NCBI GenBank assembly: GCA_014549065.1
Contig: JACDOX010000051.1
Location: 1,141,150-1,205,149, forward strand
Direction of reading: 5' to 3'
Origin: Cardinalis cardinalis
Taxonomy: Eukaryota; Chordata; Aves; Passeriformes; Cardinalidae
DNA: 64,000 bases
Within the stretch, counting starts at the first letter, position 1, and each line of letters starts with the position of its first letter. A model generated the notes under the pieces. The model saw only the letters and a list, made by a program, of their open reading frames with translations. It made no database searches and was not told where the DNA came from. This document shows, in pieces, positions 1-12,062 of the stretch. Position numbers and translations under genes: made by a program.

Positions 1-198
1 TGATGTTGTTTGTTTGTTTGTTGGCGTTTTGTTTTTTTTTTAATTTCTTGGGGTTTTTTTTCAATATAAAGCCCTGCATAAACACATGTGCACGAAGTGG
101 AGCAGAACAAAGGGAGCAGCTCATGGATTTGACATTTTCCTGGAAGCACATTCATCCCTCCCAGAGAAGCAAAGCTGGGATGGAGGAATCACTGGGGG
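1..198. other. T/G-rich stretch then single-copy sequence
   Basis: The first 60 bases are almost only T and G, with a short (TTTG)n run. The following 140 bases are ordinary single-copy sequence. No exon, RNA gene or recognisable mobile element was seen. Confidence 0.6.
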
Positions 199-393
199 TT
201 TTATTAATATTTTATTTTATTTTATTTATTTTATTTTATTTTATTTTATTTTATTTTATTTTATTTTATTTTATTTCATTTTACTTTATTTTATTTTATT
301 CATTTTATTTTATTTATTTTATTTTATTCATTTTATTTTATTTATTTTATTTTATTCATTTTATTGTATTCATTTTATTTTATTTTTATTTTT
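199..393. repeat. (TTTTA)n pentanucleotide microsatellite
   Basis: About 195 bases are made of TTTTA units with occasional TTTA and TTCAT variants. The tract ends in the T-rich sequence just before the polyadenylation signal of the LTR fragment that follows. In sibling LTR copies the same place is a T/A-rich stretch, so the array may have grown from LTR sequence. Frames reading F/Y/I/L residues across it are a by-product of the repeat. Confidence 0.95.
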
Positions 394-550
394 CCCTAAT
401 AAACAACTGTTATTCCTGCTCCCATATCTTTGCCTTAGAGCCCCCCTTAATTTCAAAATTATAACAATTCAGAGGGAGGGGGTTTGCATTCTCCATTTCA
501 AAGTATACTCCTGCCTTCCTTAGCAGACACCTTCTGTTCAAACCAAGACA
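385..550 (+). mobile_element. 3' end of an endogenous retrovirus LTR (family 1, truncated)
   Basis: This matches the 3' portion of two fuller copies in the window, at 21224-21884 (+) and 32814-33427 (-). Shared landmarks, in order, are AATAAA followed by CAACTGTTATTCC, the CCATATCTTTGCCTTAGAG block, ATAACAATTCAGAGGGAG, CTGCCTTCCTTAGCAGACACC and a terminal CAAACCAAGACA. AATAAA at about 398-403 fits the LTR polyadenylation signal. The upstream U3 part is missing or replaced by the (TTTTA)n array. The family name is not assigned. Confidence 0.82.
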
Positions 551-1432
551 GCAACGCACCACCCAAAGGAGGAAAACCCACTGCAAAAGCAGCAGAGTGT
601 CAAAAGTGAATTATGGAAATGGCCCTGAAATGCTCAGGAAACCCCCCCTGAGCCACCCAGGCAGCTCTGTCCTCCTTTTTTAGGGGGGAACTGAGGCAGA
701 GAGCCCCAAAATCTTCATTGAGTGAAGCCAATGCCAGGCCAGCCTTGCAGGGACTGTGCAGACAGAGCCAGACATGTGGAAAAGGCAAAGCAGGAAAAGG
801 CAAAGCAGGAAATGCATCCCAGCCTCCATCCCCTGGGAATCAAGGTGCAAATTGAGCCAGGGATGTGCTGCAGCAGAATGGAACAGCCAGCAGGGACAGG
901 GGGATGTGGAGGGGACAATTCTGGGTGTTGGTGTTGGCACAAAGAGTAAAAAGATAAAACTCCTGGATTTTGGGCACTTTCAGACCTATTGGCAGGAGCA
1001 AAGCGCTAATACAGCCATAAACTTGAATAATTTCCCCTATAAAGGTTTGAAGGTGATGATTGATGCCTGAATTACCCTGACTGGTTCACACAGGAACATT
1101 TTGGGCTACCAACTCCAAGAACAATGTAATTTTTCCCCACCAAAACTCTATTTCTGCACAGAGCCAGTGAGATCCCTCAGACGCTCAAATGAGAGCTCAT
1201 GCTTAAATGCTCTGCTGCCTTGGGACCTGGTTTTACCATTATATGCTTAACTTGATGACATTTCAGACCTAAAATCTGATGTGAAATCAGGGTGAAACAC
1301 ATTGAAGGGTTGTTTGCTTCAATGCTCTTTTTTTTTTTTTTGGGCTCCTCTTATGAAATACGTGAGGCCATCCCACAGGTCAGGAGAGGTGAGTTTGCCT
1401 GCTCAGAGGGTGCTCACAGGAGGAGGGCACAG
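551..1432. other. Single-copy sequence with one 15-bp duplication
   Basis: There is no supported gene. A perfect 15-bp unit (AAAAGGCAAAGCAGG) is present twice in tandem at 780-809. A short T run lies near 1330. Confidence 0.6.
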
Positions 1433-1516
1433 CACTGGGTATTTCTGTGCAGAACTGCAGCACTGGGTATTTCTGTGCAGAACTGCAGCACTGGGTATTT
1501 CTGTGCAGAACTGCAG
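1433..1516. repeat. 28-bp minisatellite, 3 copies
   Basis: Three essentially identical 28-bp units start at 1433, 1461 and 1489, each beginning CACTGGGTATTTCTG and ending AACTGCAG. The array stops where a fourth CAC runs into unrelated sequence. Near identity of the units suggests recent expansion. Confidence 0.95.
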
Positions 1517-3844
1517 CACTTTTATCCAGCAGTGGCAGAGAGGAGGAGGAAGGGGACAGAGGGAGGTGAGTGCTGGGTCTCTGTGTCACTCACTTGTCCC
1601 AGGGGATGTCACCTGCCCACAAGGACCTGCTCTGCTGTGGTGACAGCAACGTGGAGAAAAGAGATTTATCATTTATCCAGCTGCAGTTTGTACTTATCTC
1701 TGAACCAGCAGCCTGCACTGAGAGATTTGGGCTGAAGCTGCTCACACAGAAATAAACCTGCTTCAAATTCTCCTCTCTGGGCTGAGGAGCACCTCAGAAT
1801 ACCAGAATACACCAGAGCACAGATGAGAGCTGCCTGCAAACACTTCTAGAGAAACTTGGAGGGAAACCCAGACAAACGATGGGGATGAAATGCCATCTTT
1901 GCAGATCAATGCCAGGGGAGTGTAGAGATCCTTTAAAAGACTCCTCATCCTGCTCACTGGGATCCAGCTCCAACGTGCCCTGGTGATGGGGAGGGTTATT
2001 ATTTCACTGGCATTGGGGAATCAGCCACCTGTACCTCTCCCATGGACTCCTCCTGGCATTTTTATTTTAGACTCATTCACGGGCTGGTAACAGATGTGCA
2101 AGAGCAGCCCCAGCAGGGAGCCACACGAGGATGGAGCACCACTGAGGCTTCCATGGATTTTTTCCATCCTGGAAGGAGGTTCCTGCTGGTCAGCCCTGAA
2201 TCTCTGTGTGTGTGAGGGATGGGATTAGAGACAAAGTGACACAGAGCACACAGGGACCCTGACGAGGTGCTGTGACAGCACAGGCACTTTTCTGTCCCTG
2301 TAACCCTCTCCTCCCCAGCCCTGACACCCTTCAGGTGTTGCTTCCCACCCCTCAATTTCCAGTGGCACATCAGCACCCCAAAATTCACGAGAAAGAGCTG
2401 AAAATCCCTGGCAGCAGGATGGAGACAGAAACACAACAGCAGCCCTGGGTAAATCCTGATTTTTGGGCACGGATGGGGAGAGCTCTGCCTGTCCTGATGC
2501 CCACACCCCCAGGAAAATCAATCCTCCTCTCCTTTTCGTCTGGACCAGCCTCAAATAGCTGCACCCTGTTGCTAGGCTACCTGGCTGCCTTCCACACATC
2601 CCAGAGCTGCTGGAAAGCTCACAGCAAATTGCAGCTCACATGGTGGGTTATTTTTATCTTTTTTGGGAAGAGGGGGGGATCAATGGACACTGGAAGGGAG
2701 GGAGAAGGGAGATATTCCAGTTCCTGGATGCTCTGGTCCTTGGGTTATGACCAGAAAAGCCTGGAAATAGGGACATGTGTGTTTCTGCTTCCTTAAATAG
2801 GTAGGAGAAATGTGGGATCATGATTAAATATCTGGCTGGCTAATGAATATCAAGTGTCACCTTTTGTGCTATTTTGGATCCTTGATAATTTGTCTGGTGT
2901 GATAATTTGTCTTTCCAGCCAGAAAAGAGCTGGAAACAGCTTCACAGAACGCACAGGAGCACCAGCAGGCCCGTGAAGGGCTGGCAAGTGTGGCATAAAA
3001 AGCTCCTGGCATTTGCACAGCTATGAGATCTTTCCATGTGGCCTGGCCTTGGGTGATCTCACCAGGGAGAAGGCAAGAAAATGGGGTGGAGGAGTGAAAA
3101 AGAGCTGCAGAGGAATGATTGCCACCCCCCCATGGAACACAAGATTTTAGTCCCTTGTCCTGAGCCACCTGTGTCACCAGAGGGTTCCTGCACATGGGGA
3201 ACCCAGCAGGCGCAAGAGGAAACCCATGAGCAGCACTTCTCCTGTCCCAAGGGCCTCATCCACACCTCTGCTAACTCACAACATTGTGTTTTTCCTCTGC
3301 TTTTCTTCCACAGGTGGTGGAGCTGAGGCAGGCAGAGCCTGGCTGAGGAAAACCAAGGCTGGATCCAACCATGGTCCCCTTGAGTTAGAAATACCCATTG
3401 AACAAATCACTTCATTTCTTATACAAATATATAAACCACCTCATTTCTTCTGTGTTGCTGCCAGGATTGAGGGTTTCTATACAGACCAGCAATAAACGAC
3501 AAGAAAATGGAGCTGCTTTATGGTTTTCTCTGTCCCTTTTCTTCCTATAAAACATGCTGCAGTCATATGAGGTGAGAAACCCACTTCCCATCACTCTGAC
3601 TGCTCTGTGCTGGGTTACCAAAAAGCCTTTTTAACTCTGTTTTCAGGTTCAGAAGAGAAAGAAAAGGGCTTTAAAAGGGGTGTTTTACATCCCCATTTTC
3701 CCCTGTTTTGCACTGAGTGAGGTCCTCAGGTGGGAGCTGGATACAGCCCAAGTGACCTCCCCTGGTCCTCAGGGGATCCAGGAGGAGCCTTGGGAAATGG
3801 CCATTCCCAGGGAGAAAAATGCACTCACAGCTCCTGAGATGCTG
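1517..3844. other. Single-copy intergenic or intronic sequence
   Basis: No exon with credible splice sites and protein similarity was recognised on either strand, and no interspersed repeat was recognised. Around 2888-2912 the word GATAATTTGTCT occurs twice, 21 bases apart. Otherwise I see nothing specific. Confidence 0.55.
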
Positions 3845-4145
3845 TTCAAAGAGGAAAGAAGGAAAAAGGGAACACCTCCCATTGCTTAGGATCTATTCAA
3901 AGAGGAAAAAAGGAAAAAGGAAACCCCCTCATTGCTTAGGATCCATTTACAGAGGAAAAAAGGAAAAGGGACCCCCCATTGCTTAGGATCCATTTAAAGA
4001 GGAAAGAAGGAAAAAGGGAAGCCCCTCATTGCTTAGGATCCATTTAAAGAGGAAAGAAGGAAAAGGGAACCCCCCCATTGCTTAGGATCCATTTAAAGAG
4101 GATAAAAGGAAAAGGGAACCCCCCATTGCTTAGGATCCATTTAAA
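3845..4145. repeat. ~50-bp minisatellite, 6 copies
   Basis: Six units of about 47-52 bp start near 3845, 3897, 3947, 3994, 4044 and 4093. Each has a purine half (AAAGAGGAAAGAAGGAAAA) and a second half reading CCCCATTGCTTAGGATCCAT. Units differ mainly in the lengths of their A, G and C runs, as expected from slippage. The array ends in TTTAAACC. Confidence 0.95.
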
Positions 4146-4500
4146 CCTCCCCCTCCAGGAGCCCTTCCCAGACCCTTCCTCTCTCTCAGCCAGGGGGGAT
4201 TCTCCCCGAAGTCCCCAGTTAGGAATGGAGTCGATGCCAGGTTCCTGCCCTCTTTCCTGCCCTGCTCCCTCCGTTCTGCCGCACATCAGGCGCCCCCGGG
4301 GCTGGGCCCTGGCGCTGCCCACGGGAGGGGTTTGGGGGCAGCTGCAGCCCTGGGCTCCACCAGCCACAGGGAGATGATTTCTATTTTCTCAGCAGGTGTT
4401 TGAAGGGAAATAATCGCGGAAGAGCCTGATGAATGAGTGTTCTGAGAGTTATCTGGACTAATGAGAAGGAGTGGAAGCGCGCTGCCTTTCAAAGCAATGC
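4146..4500. other. GC-rich stretch with scattered CpG
   Basis: The stretch after the minisatellite is GC-rich and carries about a dozen CpGs over 300 bases, with clusters near 4270-4320 and in TCGCGGAAG and AGCGCGCTG around 4413-4482. It is too sparse to call a CpG island by eye, and no gene start was seen. Confidence 0.35.
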
Positions 4501-7500
4501 AGTGCCTTTATTGGCTCTCTTCTGCTTTGGAGGTTCAAAGACACTTTTTTTCCTCTTTTTTTTCCCTACAGCAATTTATTTCCTGAGTGATTGAAGAACA
4601 AAAACAATTACAAACTGTACCATTTTCTTTTTTTCCCCTCTGAGCTTTCTCCTTTTCACTTACTGCTCAACCTTCCTGCCCATCTTTCCTTTCCCTTCCC
4701 TCTTCTGCAGGACCCAAATAATCAGGGACAGGAGACAAAACTTAACCAGAGCAGCAGAACTCTTCTGGGCTGTGCAGGATCAGGTACTGAGCCATAGCAT
4801 GCTGGTGAAGTTTAAATAAAAATGGGGAAAGGAAGGCAAAAAAAAGAAAGAAAACCATCTTTCTGGTGCTTCTGAGATCAAAGGAGCAACCCTTGAAATG
4901 TGATGGTTGGGAACTTGTGAGGAAGGAGGCTGTTAAAGCATCCCTGACTTCTGTGGCTGTTTTATCAGCAGGGAGACAGTGACATTGTTTGAACTAGCTG
5001 CTGACTTTTCCCCCACGAGGCTGAGTGATGATTCCTGAGCTGCTCCCCCAGGCTCAGGCTTTGCTGGGAGAGATCAGGAGCTGGGGAGATGCTCCCAGTT
5101 CAAACAATTCCACAGGGGCAGCCCAGGAGTGGGAGTGCACTGCCCAGGGCCACAGCCCCTTGCACTGTGCACCTCACACAATCCTCACTCCTTTTCCTCT
5201 CTCTTTTCCTCCTCACCTTCTCCAAGCCTCACTTGGCTTCCCTGCAGAATCCAACCCTCCCTCCTTCCCAGGGTTTTTCCTCCTCAGCACCAGAACCACG
5301 TTGCAGGAAGGCTTTCAAAAGAACACTTTTGTTTAGTGTTCGTTTCTCTACACATGAACGCTGAGAAAGCAGGAAAGGGTTGATGCAGCCAGATATTGAG
5401 GGAAGGGTTTGAGTAAGAGCAGCCCTGGATCTGAAGCACCTCCCTGAGCAGCTGGGACTGACCCTGTTGGGCACAGGTCTCCTTCTGTGGAGGCTGGAAA
5501 GTGTCCCCACCATCTGCCACCTGCTCCCCACTGCCCCTTGGCTGTGCCTGAGCTGCTGGTGTGGTCACTGCTTAATGACCTTCAATTAAAACACTTTAAT
5601 TTAGCTGGGATCTGCTATTTAAATGAGCTCATCTTCGCTGGAACAGCCCAGAGAGCAGCCAGGTGAGGCCAGGCTGGCAGAGGCTGTGACCTGCTGGTGG
5701 CACAGGGTTTGTGGCACTGGTGCCTCAGGTTTGGCTTTTCTATTTTTCACATTCTGTGCTGCTTTAGTGTGTGGGTCTGGGTTCACATCAGGGGGTGGAG
5801 AGCTCTGTGCACAGAGCAGGGAGACAAAACAATTCCTGCTCCAGCTGGGCACCAAGGACAAATGATCCAAATCTCAGGCTCAAGAGCACAAACACCATGG
5901 GCTGCAGAGAGAAAAACAAGAGGAGGATTGAGGCCAACACTGGGAAATGGAGGATCCCTAGAAGAGCTTTGTTAAGGGCACAAAAATCCCTAAATCTTCT
6001 CCAGGGCACAAAAATCCCTAAACTGCATCCCATCTGCCTCCTTCACCTGACCTAATGATTGATAAAACCTTTATCTTTCATCTGGGTAAATTCTAGGATG
6101 GAAAAACATCTCAGCAAGCATCCATATGGAAAAGGATTTGGTGAGGCCTCCTTTGAATCCCTGTTCTCTGCTTCTGCTTTACTTCACTGAGGAAAGAAAG
6201 TCTCGTGTGCCAGAAATGCAAAAAGAATACATGAATAGCAGAAAGCAGCTTAAATAGTTAGAAATAGGAGTGAAGATGCTTGATGAAGGTTCATCACTCA
6301 AAATGAAATGGGTAAAGAAAACACGGAGCAAAAGAAAGGGAGAAAAGTTGAAATGTAAATTCAAAGTTTAAAATTCTCGCCTCATTTACAAATGGGGAAT
6401 TGTAATGGTGGGGAATTTGTTTAGAAATAGATTAATGTTATGTTCTCTGTCTCACTAAAATTATAGTTTTGAAATTACATGAAATATTCATAGAGGATGG
6501 TGGGGGGAACTAACATCACCTTTGCTGCTGAAATTAAACAAACTGAAATGAGGAGGACAGGGAGTGACTGAGGAGCTTTCTGCATTTCAGGAGAGCAGGA
6601 GAAAATTCCCCTTTCCTGTATTCAACGATTAAAATGATAATGGCTACACAAGGACCTAGACAGAGAAATTTCCAAGCCCTCTGAAATTCTCTGCAGCTTG
6701 CAATTACACACAGGCAAATTTATCACGGGTGCCAGATGGCACAGCGAGCATATTGGCAGGGATTTGTGAAAGAAAGGAGGAAAAATAGCTGGCCTGCTCC
6801 GTGCCTAGCTTGCCTTCCCTTCTCCCTCCCACCCCAATAACCTGCTCCTATTTTTTCTCTCCATGTAAATTTTCCCTTCCTCTGTGTAAACCAGTAATTT
6901 GGGGAACGAAACAATCGGATTTATTTGGGGTTAAGGCTTCATCTGAGATACCCACGGGTTCTCTGCATTGCAAATGGGTGAAATCACAGAGCTCAAAGGC
7001 GTTTCTTGCAAGCAGCCCTGTTATTTTCACTGGGATGAGGGTGAGAATAGACCCTCACTGCAGTCTGTGAGGTGGGCAGGGAGGTTCTGCCGTCAAAAAC
7101 TAAATGCAGAGAAGATATTTCTTTGTGGTGATGTGCAAAAACACCCTAAAATCCCAAATCAACAGATGATGTTGACTGCAGACCCCCTCAAATTCCTCAT
7201 CCAGGTTTTTTTGCAAGGGTTGGAATCCCATTTTAAGTGGCCAGGGGTCTGGTGTCACCTGTGGTCAGGTTTTAGAGCATCCCCATCCCCTCCAGGAGGG
7301 CTGTGACCAGCAGCTTGCTCCCTGCCTCCAAGGAGGAGATCTCATCCCTTTGCAATCCTGGCAATCCCAGCGGGGCCGTGCCAATCCCTTTGGGAAGAGC
7401 TGGGGATGCCCAGGCAGTGCCCAGCTGAGCACCTCCGAGCAGGGAGCTGGGCTGGCCTGGAGGAGTGAGGAACCCCTGCCAGAGCTCCCTGCGCTCCCCA

Positions 7501-9424
7501 GAGCGCCACAACCAGCTCTTCCTACTGACAGAAACCTCCATTCTCCGAGGCAATCGCAATTGCTGCTCTTTGTTTCCCTGAGAGTTCACTGCCTGGCTGC
7601 AGCTGGAGGCACAGAGCCTGGTTTATCCATTTATCTGGGGGTCTGTCCTGCCATCCCCCTGCTTTATCCCACCCCATTACTCCAATCCCTTCATCTGGGG
7701 GGTGCTTTCAGACCTCTGTCTCAGGTGCAGCAACTCCATATATATATATTTATTTTTTTTTTTCCTGAGCAGTGTTGACAGCTCTCACTCTCAGGATATT
7801 ACAGGTTAAAAGCTTTTGTCTCCCTGTGTGCACACACTCAGTGCTTAAATGAACGTTTAGAGGTGGAAAAGGAGGCAGGGAGGAGGGAATGCTGCAGTGA
7901 CTGCAGCCGGCTTTAATCTCAGCCCTAGTACAGAGCTCTGTTCAAAGGAGGAGAGCAAACCCTGCATCCCTGCACAGCTCTGGTTTACCATCCCTCGGTG
8001 GCTGTGGATTGATCAGGAGGGAAAAGGAGACTGCAGAGGGGAGACAAGGCTGCTGCTGGTGCTCAGAGATGCCCACAGAGGGGTGTGAGCCCACCTTCCC
8101 TTGCTGTGGGGCACTCAGGGACACCTGGAAGGTGAATTCACCCACTGCTGCCTCTGCAGTGCCCAGCTTTTCACCCCTCACAGGAGCAGCAAATTTCAGG
8201 CGGCTGAATTCCAGATCTGAACGTTCAGGGTGGTGAGAGGAGGACCCAGCCCCGACCTGGGCTCTGATGGGGGAGCAAAGCTGCTGCCCCTCAGAGCTGT
8301 GCACAGCCACATGAGGAGCAGCTGCTCAGAAAATTAAATGCCTGTTTGGCTCTCTCCTGCTCATCCTTTTCTCCTCAACATGTCAGCTCTGATACCCCCT
8401 TGTCAGCACCTTGCAGTGTGTGTGGGGAGCCCTGGGGATGTACAACAGAGCAGGGCAAGGCAACAGGGCACTGCCAATGTCCCTGCCCTGCCTTCTTCAG
8501 CTCCAGCCCGAACCAAAGCTCTGCTGAGCAGCGGGGAGGCCCTGCTCTCCTCCCTGCCTTGCAGCTTGTTGATGTTTCCTGGTGAGCTCTGCCTTCATTG
8601 ACTCCTGCCACTGTCAGTGCCTGGGGTTTCCACGTGTGTGGGAGACCCCTGGAGAGGAGGGAAGCAAGCCAGGGGGGGGAAAAAAAAATTAATAATAATG
8701 CCACAAATAATTGTCTTGGCATTCTGGAGAAGGAAGGCAGAGGTTTGTGCCTGGGAAACAGCCTGTCGTTTGTCTTTAGAGCAGGATGATTGCAAACAGA
8801 TTTCCTACAGACCCTGGCCACATATTGCACTCGTTAAAAGTCCTGTTCTTGCTGCTTGCTGGGCTCTTCCCCCTCTCTGTCCCCTCCTGGGAGGTTTGGC
8901 CAAGGCACCCCTGAGCTCTCAGGGGGTTCCTGGGGGTGACAGAGCCCAGGGGGAGCTGCCAGGCTGCCCTGCATGGTCAGGAGGGGCTGAGGATGGCAAG
9001 GGGTGATGAAGGCTCCTGCAGGGATGCAGCTGAGGCTGGAGATTCCTCCCTGTCCTGTTGCCTTGCCTGCTCAGACAGCCCTGATAGATTTGTGCCTGGT
9101 GTTAGAGGCTGTGAGATCTTTCAGGCTGTAAGATTTCTGTGTCTGTGATGCTGCACCCCTGATTCTGCCCCAAAACAAACACCGACCTGGGAAACTCTGA
9201 GCTGCACCCACCCGAGAGGGGAGCAGCAGCCCCAGCCTGGGGGACGAGCGAGAGCTGCAGGCAGCACCGAGAGATCCCAAAAGAGGGGCTACAGCCCCCC
9301 CTACCATCCAGCTCCATCTGTGCCTGGCTCGGAGCACAGCAGATGCACAAACAGAGCTGCAAACGAACCCAAGGCTCCCGGGCAAGGCTTCACTCTGCCG
9401 TGGCACACAGGGAGTGTTCCCTGC
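4501..9424. other. Single-copy intergenic or intronic sequence
   Basis: Nothing in these 4.9 kb reads as a gene. A 20-bp word (AGGGCACAAAAATCCCTAAA) occurs twice with a 28-bp period at 5975-6022. A short TA run followed by T lies at 7738-7763, and a G run followed by an A run at 8671-8689. The part at 9160-9420 is moderately CpG-rich. Confidence 0.55.
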
Positions 9425-9519
9425 AGGGCTGGGGGCTCCCCATAGGGCTGGGGGCTCCCCATAGGGCTGGGGGCTCCTGCAGGGCTGGGGGCTCCCCATA
9501 GGGCTGGGGGCTCCCCACT
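9425..9519. repeat. 19-bp minisatellite, 5 copies
   Basis: Five 19-bp units (AGGGCTGGGGGCTCCCCAT) run from 9425 to 9519. The third carries CCTGC in place of CCCAT. The G-rich strand has a GGGGG run in every unit. Confidence 0.95.
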
Positions 9520-10965
9520 CCTGCTCCCTCCACCCTTTGTGTTCCCACTGTCCTCCAGCTGGGTCAGTGTCCCAGGAGAGCAGAAGGACCTGCCCAGGCT
9601 CCTCCACATGGGGATGGGGGCATTTGGAGCAGGAGGGGACTGCTGAGGGTTTTGGGGTGCAGAGCAGGGAGTGCAGCAATGCTGGGTTCAGGATCCCTGG
9701 CCATGCTCCTGATGCCACTGCCACAGCTCCTGCCCCACGTGGGACTGGCTGAATGTAAGACAGGGCATGGCTGGTTCCTGAAAGTAAATTTTTGTTGAAG
9801 ATTCAAGAAATCTTTTCTCTCTGAAGCCTGTGTCGAAATTTCAATAAATCAATTCACTCTGAAACCAAGGGCATCACCAGAAACTGAGGCCCACTTCTGA
9901 AGCACCTGGAAAGGTCTGATTGCTAAAATAAAATCCTTTTGAGCCAATTCCTGAAAGCTGGGCTCTGCCCAACCACCCTAGGCAAGCTGCAGGCCTCCAA
10001 ATCACCACTCCCTGCTGAAAATTGCCCTCTCAGGCCAGCCCAGGGTGTTTTAGTGGGGGAAAACCAACTGAAACAGCAGCTCCACAGCCCAGAACTGCAA
10101 CAGCAGCCATGCCAGAGAGGGGATGGCTGAGGAAAGGGTTAATGCTGTTTTCATGCCTTTTAAAAATAATTATTTGTTGTCACCGTGAAGAGTGACTGAT
10201 AATAATAATTACAGCTCAAGAGCACTGTTCACTTCTTCCCATCAGAGGGGCTGAGTGCAAATCAGCCAGGCCAGGTTTGGTTGAGAGTGCTCATAATTAT
10301 GTTCCTGCCATCATTTTCCCTCTTTTCTTACAGAAAAGGGGGAAATGCCTCCTGAAGGATCACAGGGAGTTTTGCCTAATAATAGAAGCTTGTTCTTGAG
10401 TGATGTTTGAAACCCAGGGAGGAGGGGAGAGAATGAAGCAAACAAGGGCACAATTTCTTTAATTTTTTCCTGGTTGCCTTATAATATTTTTAAAGAGAGC
10501 CATAAAATGGTGCTTAGTTTAACACTGTGCAGAGCTCAGCTAAATCTCCTCCCTGATCATGTCACCTTTTCATTCAGTGGCTACAGAGTCTTTGAGGCAC
10601 CGATGGTTTTTTTCACCATTATACCTCCCATAGAACCTGGAGATTGCTCTTGAGTCTCAAATATAATAATAAGCACAAATACAATAATAATTACAAATAT
10701 AATAATCATTACAACCAGAAAGAGGCAACAGAGATGCTGGTTAGGGAGTTGAACCCTGCACACATAAATAGCCAAGGGAAGCAAGCACAGGGAATGAGAA
10801 AAGGCAGAAGAAAATGTCCATGGACAAGGAAAAGGAGAAGTTTTGGTTGACAGCTCCATGGTGAGACACTGGCAGTGTCAGCTTTTATGGAAAAAGCCTA
10901 AGGAATGCTCTCTACTGATATTAAAAAGAGAAAAAAGAGAAAAAATCCCTTCCTGTGGGGGTGCT
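9520..10965. other. Single-copy sequence with an AAT-rich patch
   Basis: No gene was seen. Positions 10661-10714 are an imperfect (AAT)n/(ACAAAT)n tract. Positions 10160-10215 are AT-rich single-copy sequence with two homeodomain-type TAATTA/ATAATTAC words. Confidence 0.5.
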
Positions 10966-11137
10966 GAGGGCCGTGGCACAGAGCAGCCATGGCTGCTGCA
11001 TCCCGGGCAGTGCCCAAGGCCGGGCTGGAAGGGGTTTGGAGCAGCCTGGGATGGTAGAGGGTGTCCCTGCCCAGGGCACGGTGAAACAAGATGACCTTTG
11101 AGGTCCTTTCCAGCCCAAACTATTCTGGGATTCCATA
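10966..11137 (+). mobile_element. CR1 LINE fragment, 3' end
   Basis: The sequence follows the avian CR1 3' end in sense orientation: GGCAGTGCCCAAGGCC, GGGTTTGGAGCAGCCTGGGA, GGGTGTCCCTGCCC, then GACCTTTGAGGTCC and CCAGCCCAAACTATTCTGGG at the terminus. Like most CR1 copies it is 5'-truncated. It is the only CR1 seen on the + strand here. Confidence 0.9.
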
Positions 11138-11438
11138 CAAAGAAAACACCAAACCTGTGAAATTCCCGCTTCGGGGTCTGAGCCTATTTCTAACAAGATT
11201 TGTTCAAACCCGAATATGAACAGCAGACCCTTGGCAAATGCACGGATTCCCTCCAGCCTGAGCTCCCCCCAGGAAGCCGCTGCAAGAGTGGGTGGTTTGT
11301 GGCGATCACAAGAACTCAGGACTCATCTGGAGAAGAGAATTCTGCAAAAATGCCCGGTGGGCATGCAGACAATGGGGGAGTGGCTGCACTGACAATGGAA
11401 AGCACTTTCCCTAATGGGAAACATCCTCCTGCTCCCCC
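11138..11438. other. Single-copy sequence
   Basis: About 300 bases separate the CR1 fragment from the CpG-rich cluster. I see no gene, repeat or distinctive motif in them. Confidence 0.5.
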
Positions 11439-11640
11439 CGTGCCCTGCGCTCCGTGGTGCTGAAACGCAGGGCGGGTCCGGGCCCCTGCTCCAAGTTCTC
11501 TAGTTAATTAATGTTAATGTTTTCCTCCTCGGTGGGCACAGGAAGATCGTGGAGACGGCACCAGGGTGGTGCTGGGGGCACTGAGGAAGGCAGCCCGGGG
11601 TGCCAGGCACGGCAGCTCCTCAGGGCTCTCTGGGCATTCG
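11439..11640. other. Small CpG-rich cluster
   Basis: Counting by eye, these 202 bases hold 12 CpGs at about 63% G+C, an observed/expected ratio near 0.6. That sits on the usual CpG-island threshold in both length and ratio, while the surroundings are CpG-poor. No transcript start or exon was recognised next to it. Confidence 0.4.
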
Positions 11641-11762
11641 GCATCTGCCAAATCCTAATCAGGGTGAATCAGGGAGCAAGGGGGAATCGGGAATTGAGGG
11701 TGCAGAGGAGATCGGGTTTCTCAATAAAAATCTAAAACTCAAACCATTCCCTGCCTCCCTCT

Positions 11763-12062
11763 CAGAGCTGGGATGGTTTCACCACAGAACCACAGAGCTG
11801 GGATGGTTTCACCTCAGAACAACAGAGCTGGGATGGTTTCACCTCAAAACAACAGAGCTGGGATGGTTTCACCTCAGAACAACAGAGCTGGGATGGTTTC
11901 ACTTTAGAACAACAGAGCTGGGATGGTTTCACTTTAGAACAACAGAGCTGGGATGGTTTCACTTTAGAACAACAGAGCTGGGATGGTTTCACTTTAGAAC
12001 AACAGAGCTGGGATGGTTTCACTTTAGAACAACAGAGCTGGGATGGTTTCACCACAGAACCA
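11763..12062. repeat. 30-bp minisatellite, 10 copies
   Basis: Ten 30-bp units start every 30 bases from 11763. Each begins CAGAGCTGGGATGGTTTCAC; the last ten bases vary between CACAGAACCA, CTCAGAACAA, CTCAAAACAA and TTTAGAACAA. The five TTTAGAACAA units are contiguous in the middle, which points to spread of a variant by slippage or conversion. A 30-bp period keeps frames open, so a + strand frame at 11600-12400 reads a repeated ELGWFHFRTT motif; I do not regard it as a gene. The right edge merges into the 3' end of a CR1 copy. Confidence 0.97.

Noticed and set aside
3..523. Phe/Tyr/Leu/Ile-rich frames resembling membrane segments
   Set aside because: They are translations of (TTTTA)n.
9102..9752. 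Long - strand frames across the GC-rich part
   Set aside because: They depend on the 19-bp minisatellite and GC-rich composition that lowers stop-codon frequency. No domain was recognised.
11763..12062. CRISPR-like array of 30-bp repeats
   Set aside because: The repeats are directly adjacent with no spacers, and the surrounding sequence is vertebrate. It is a minisatellite.
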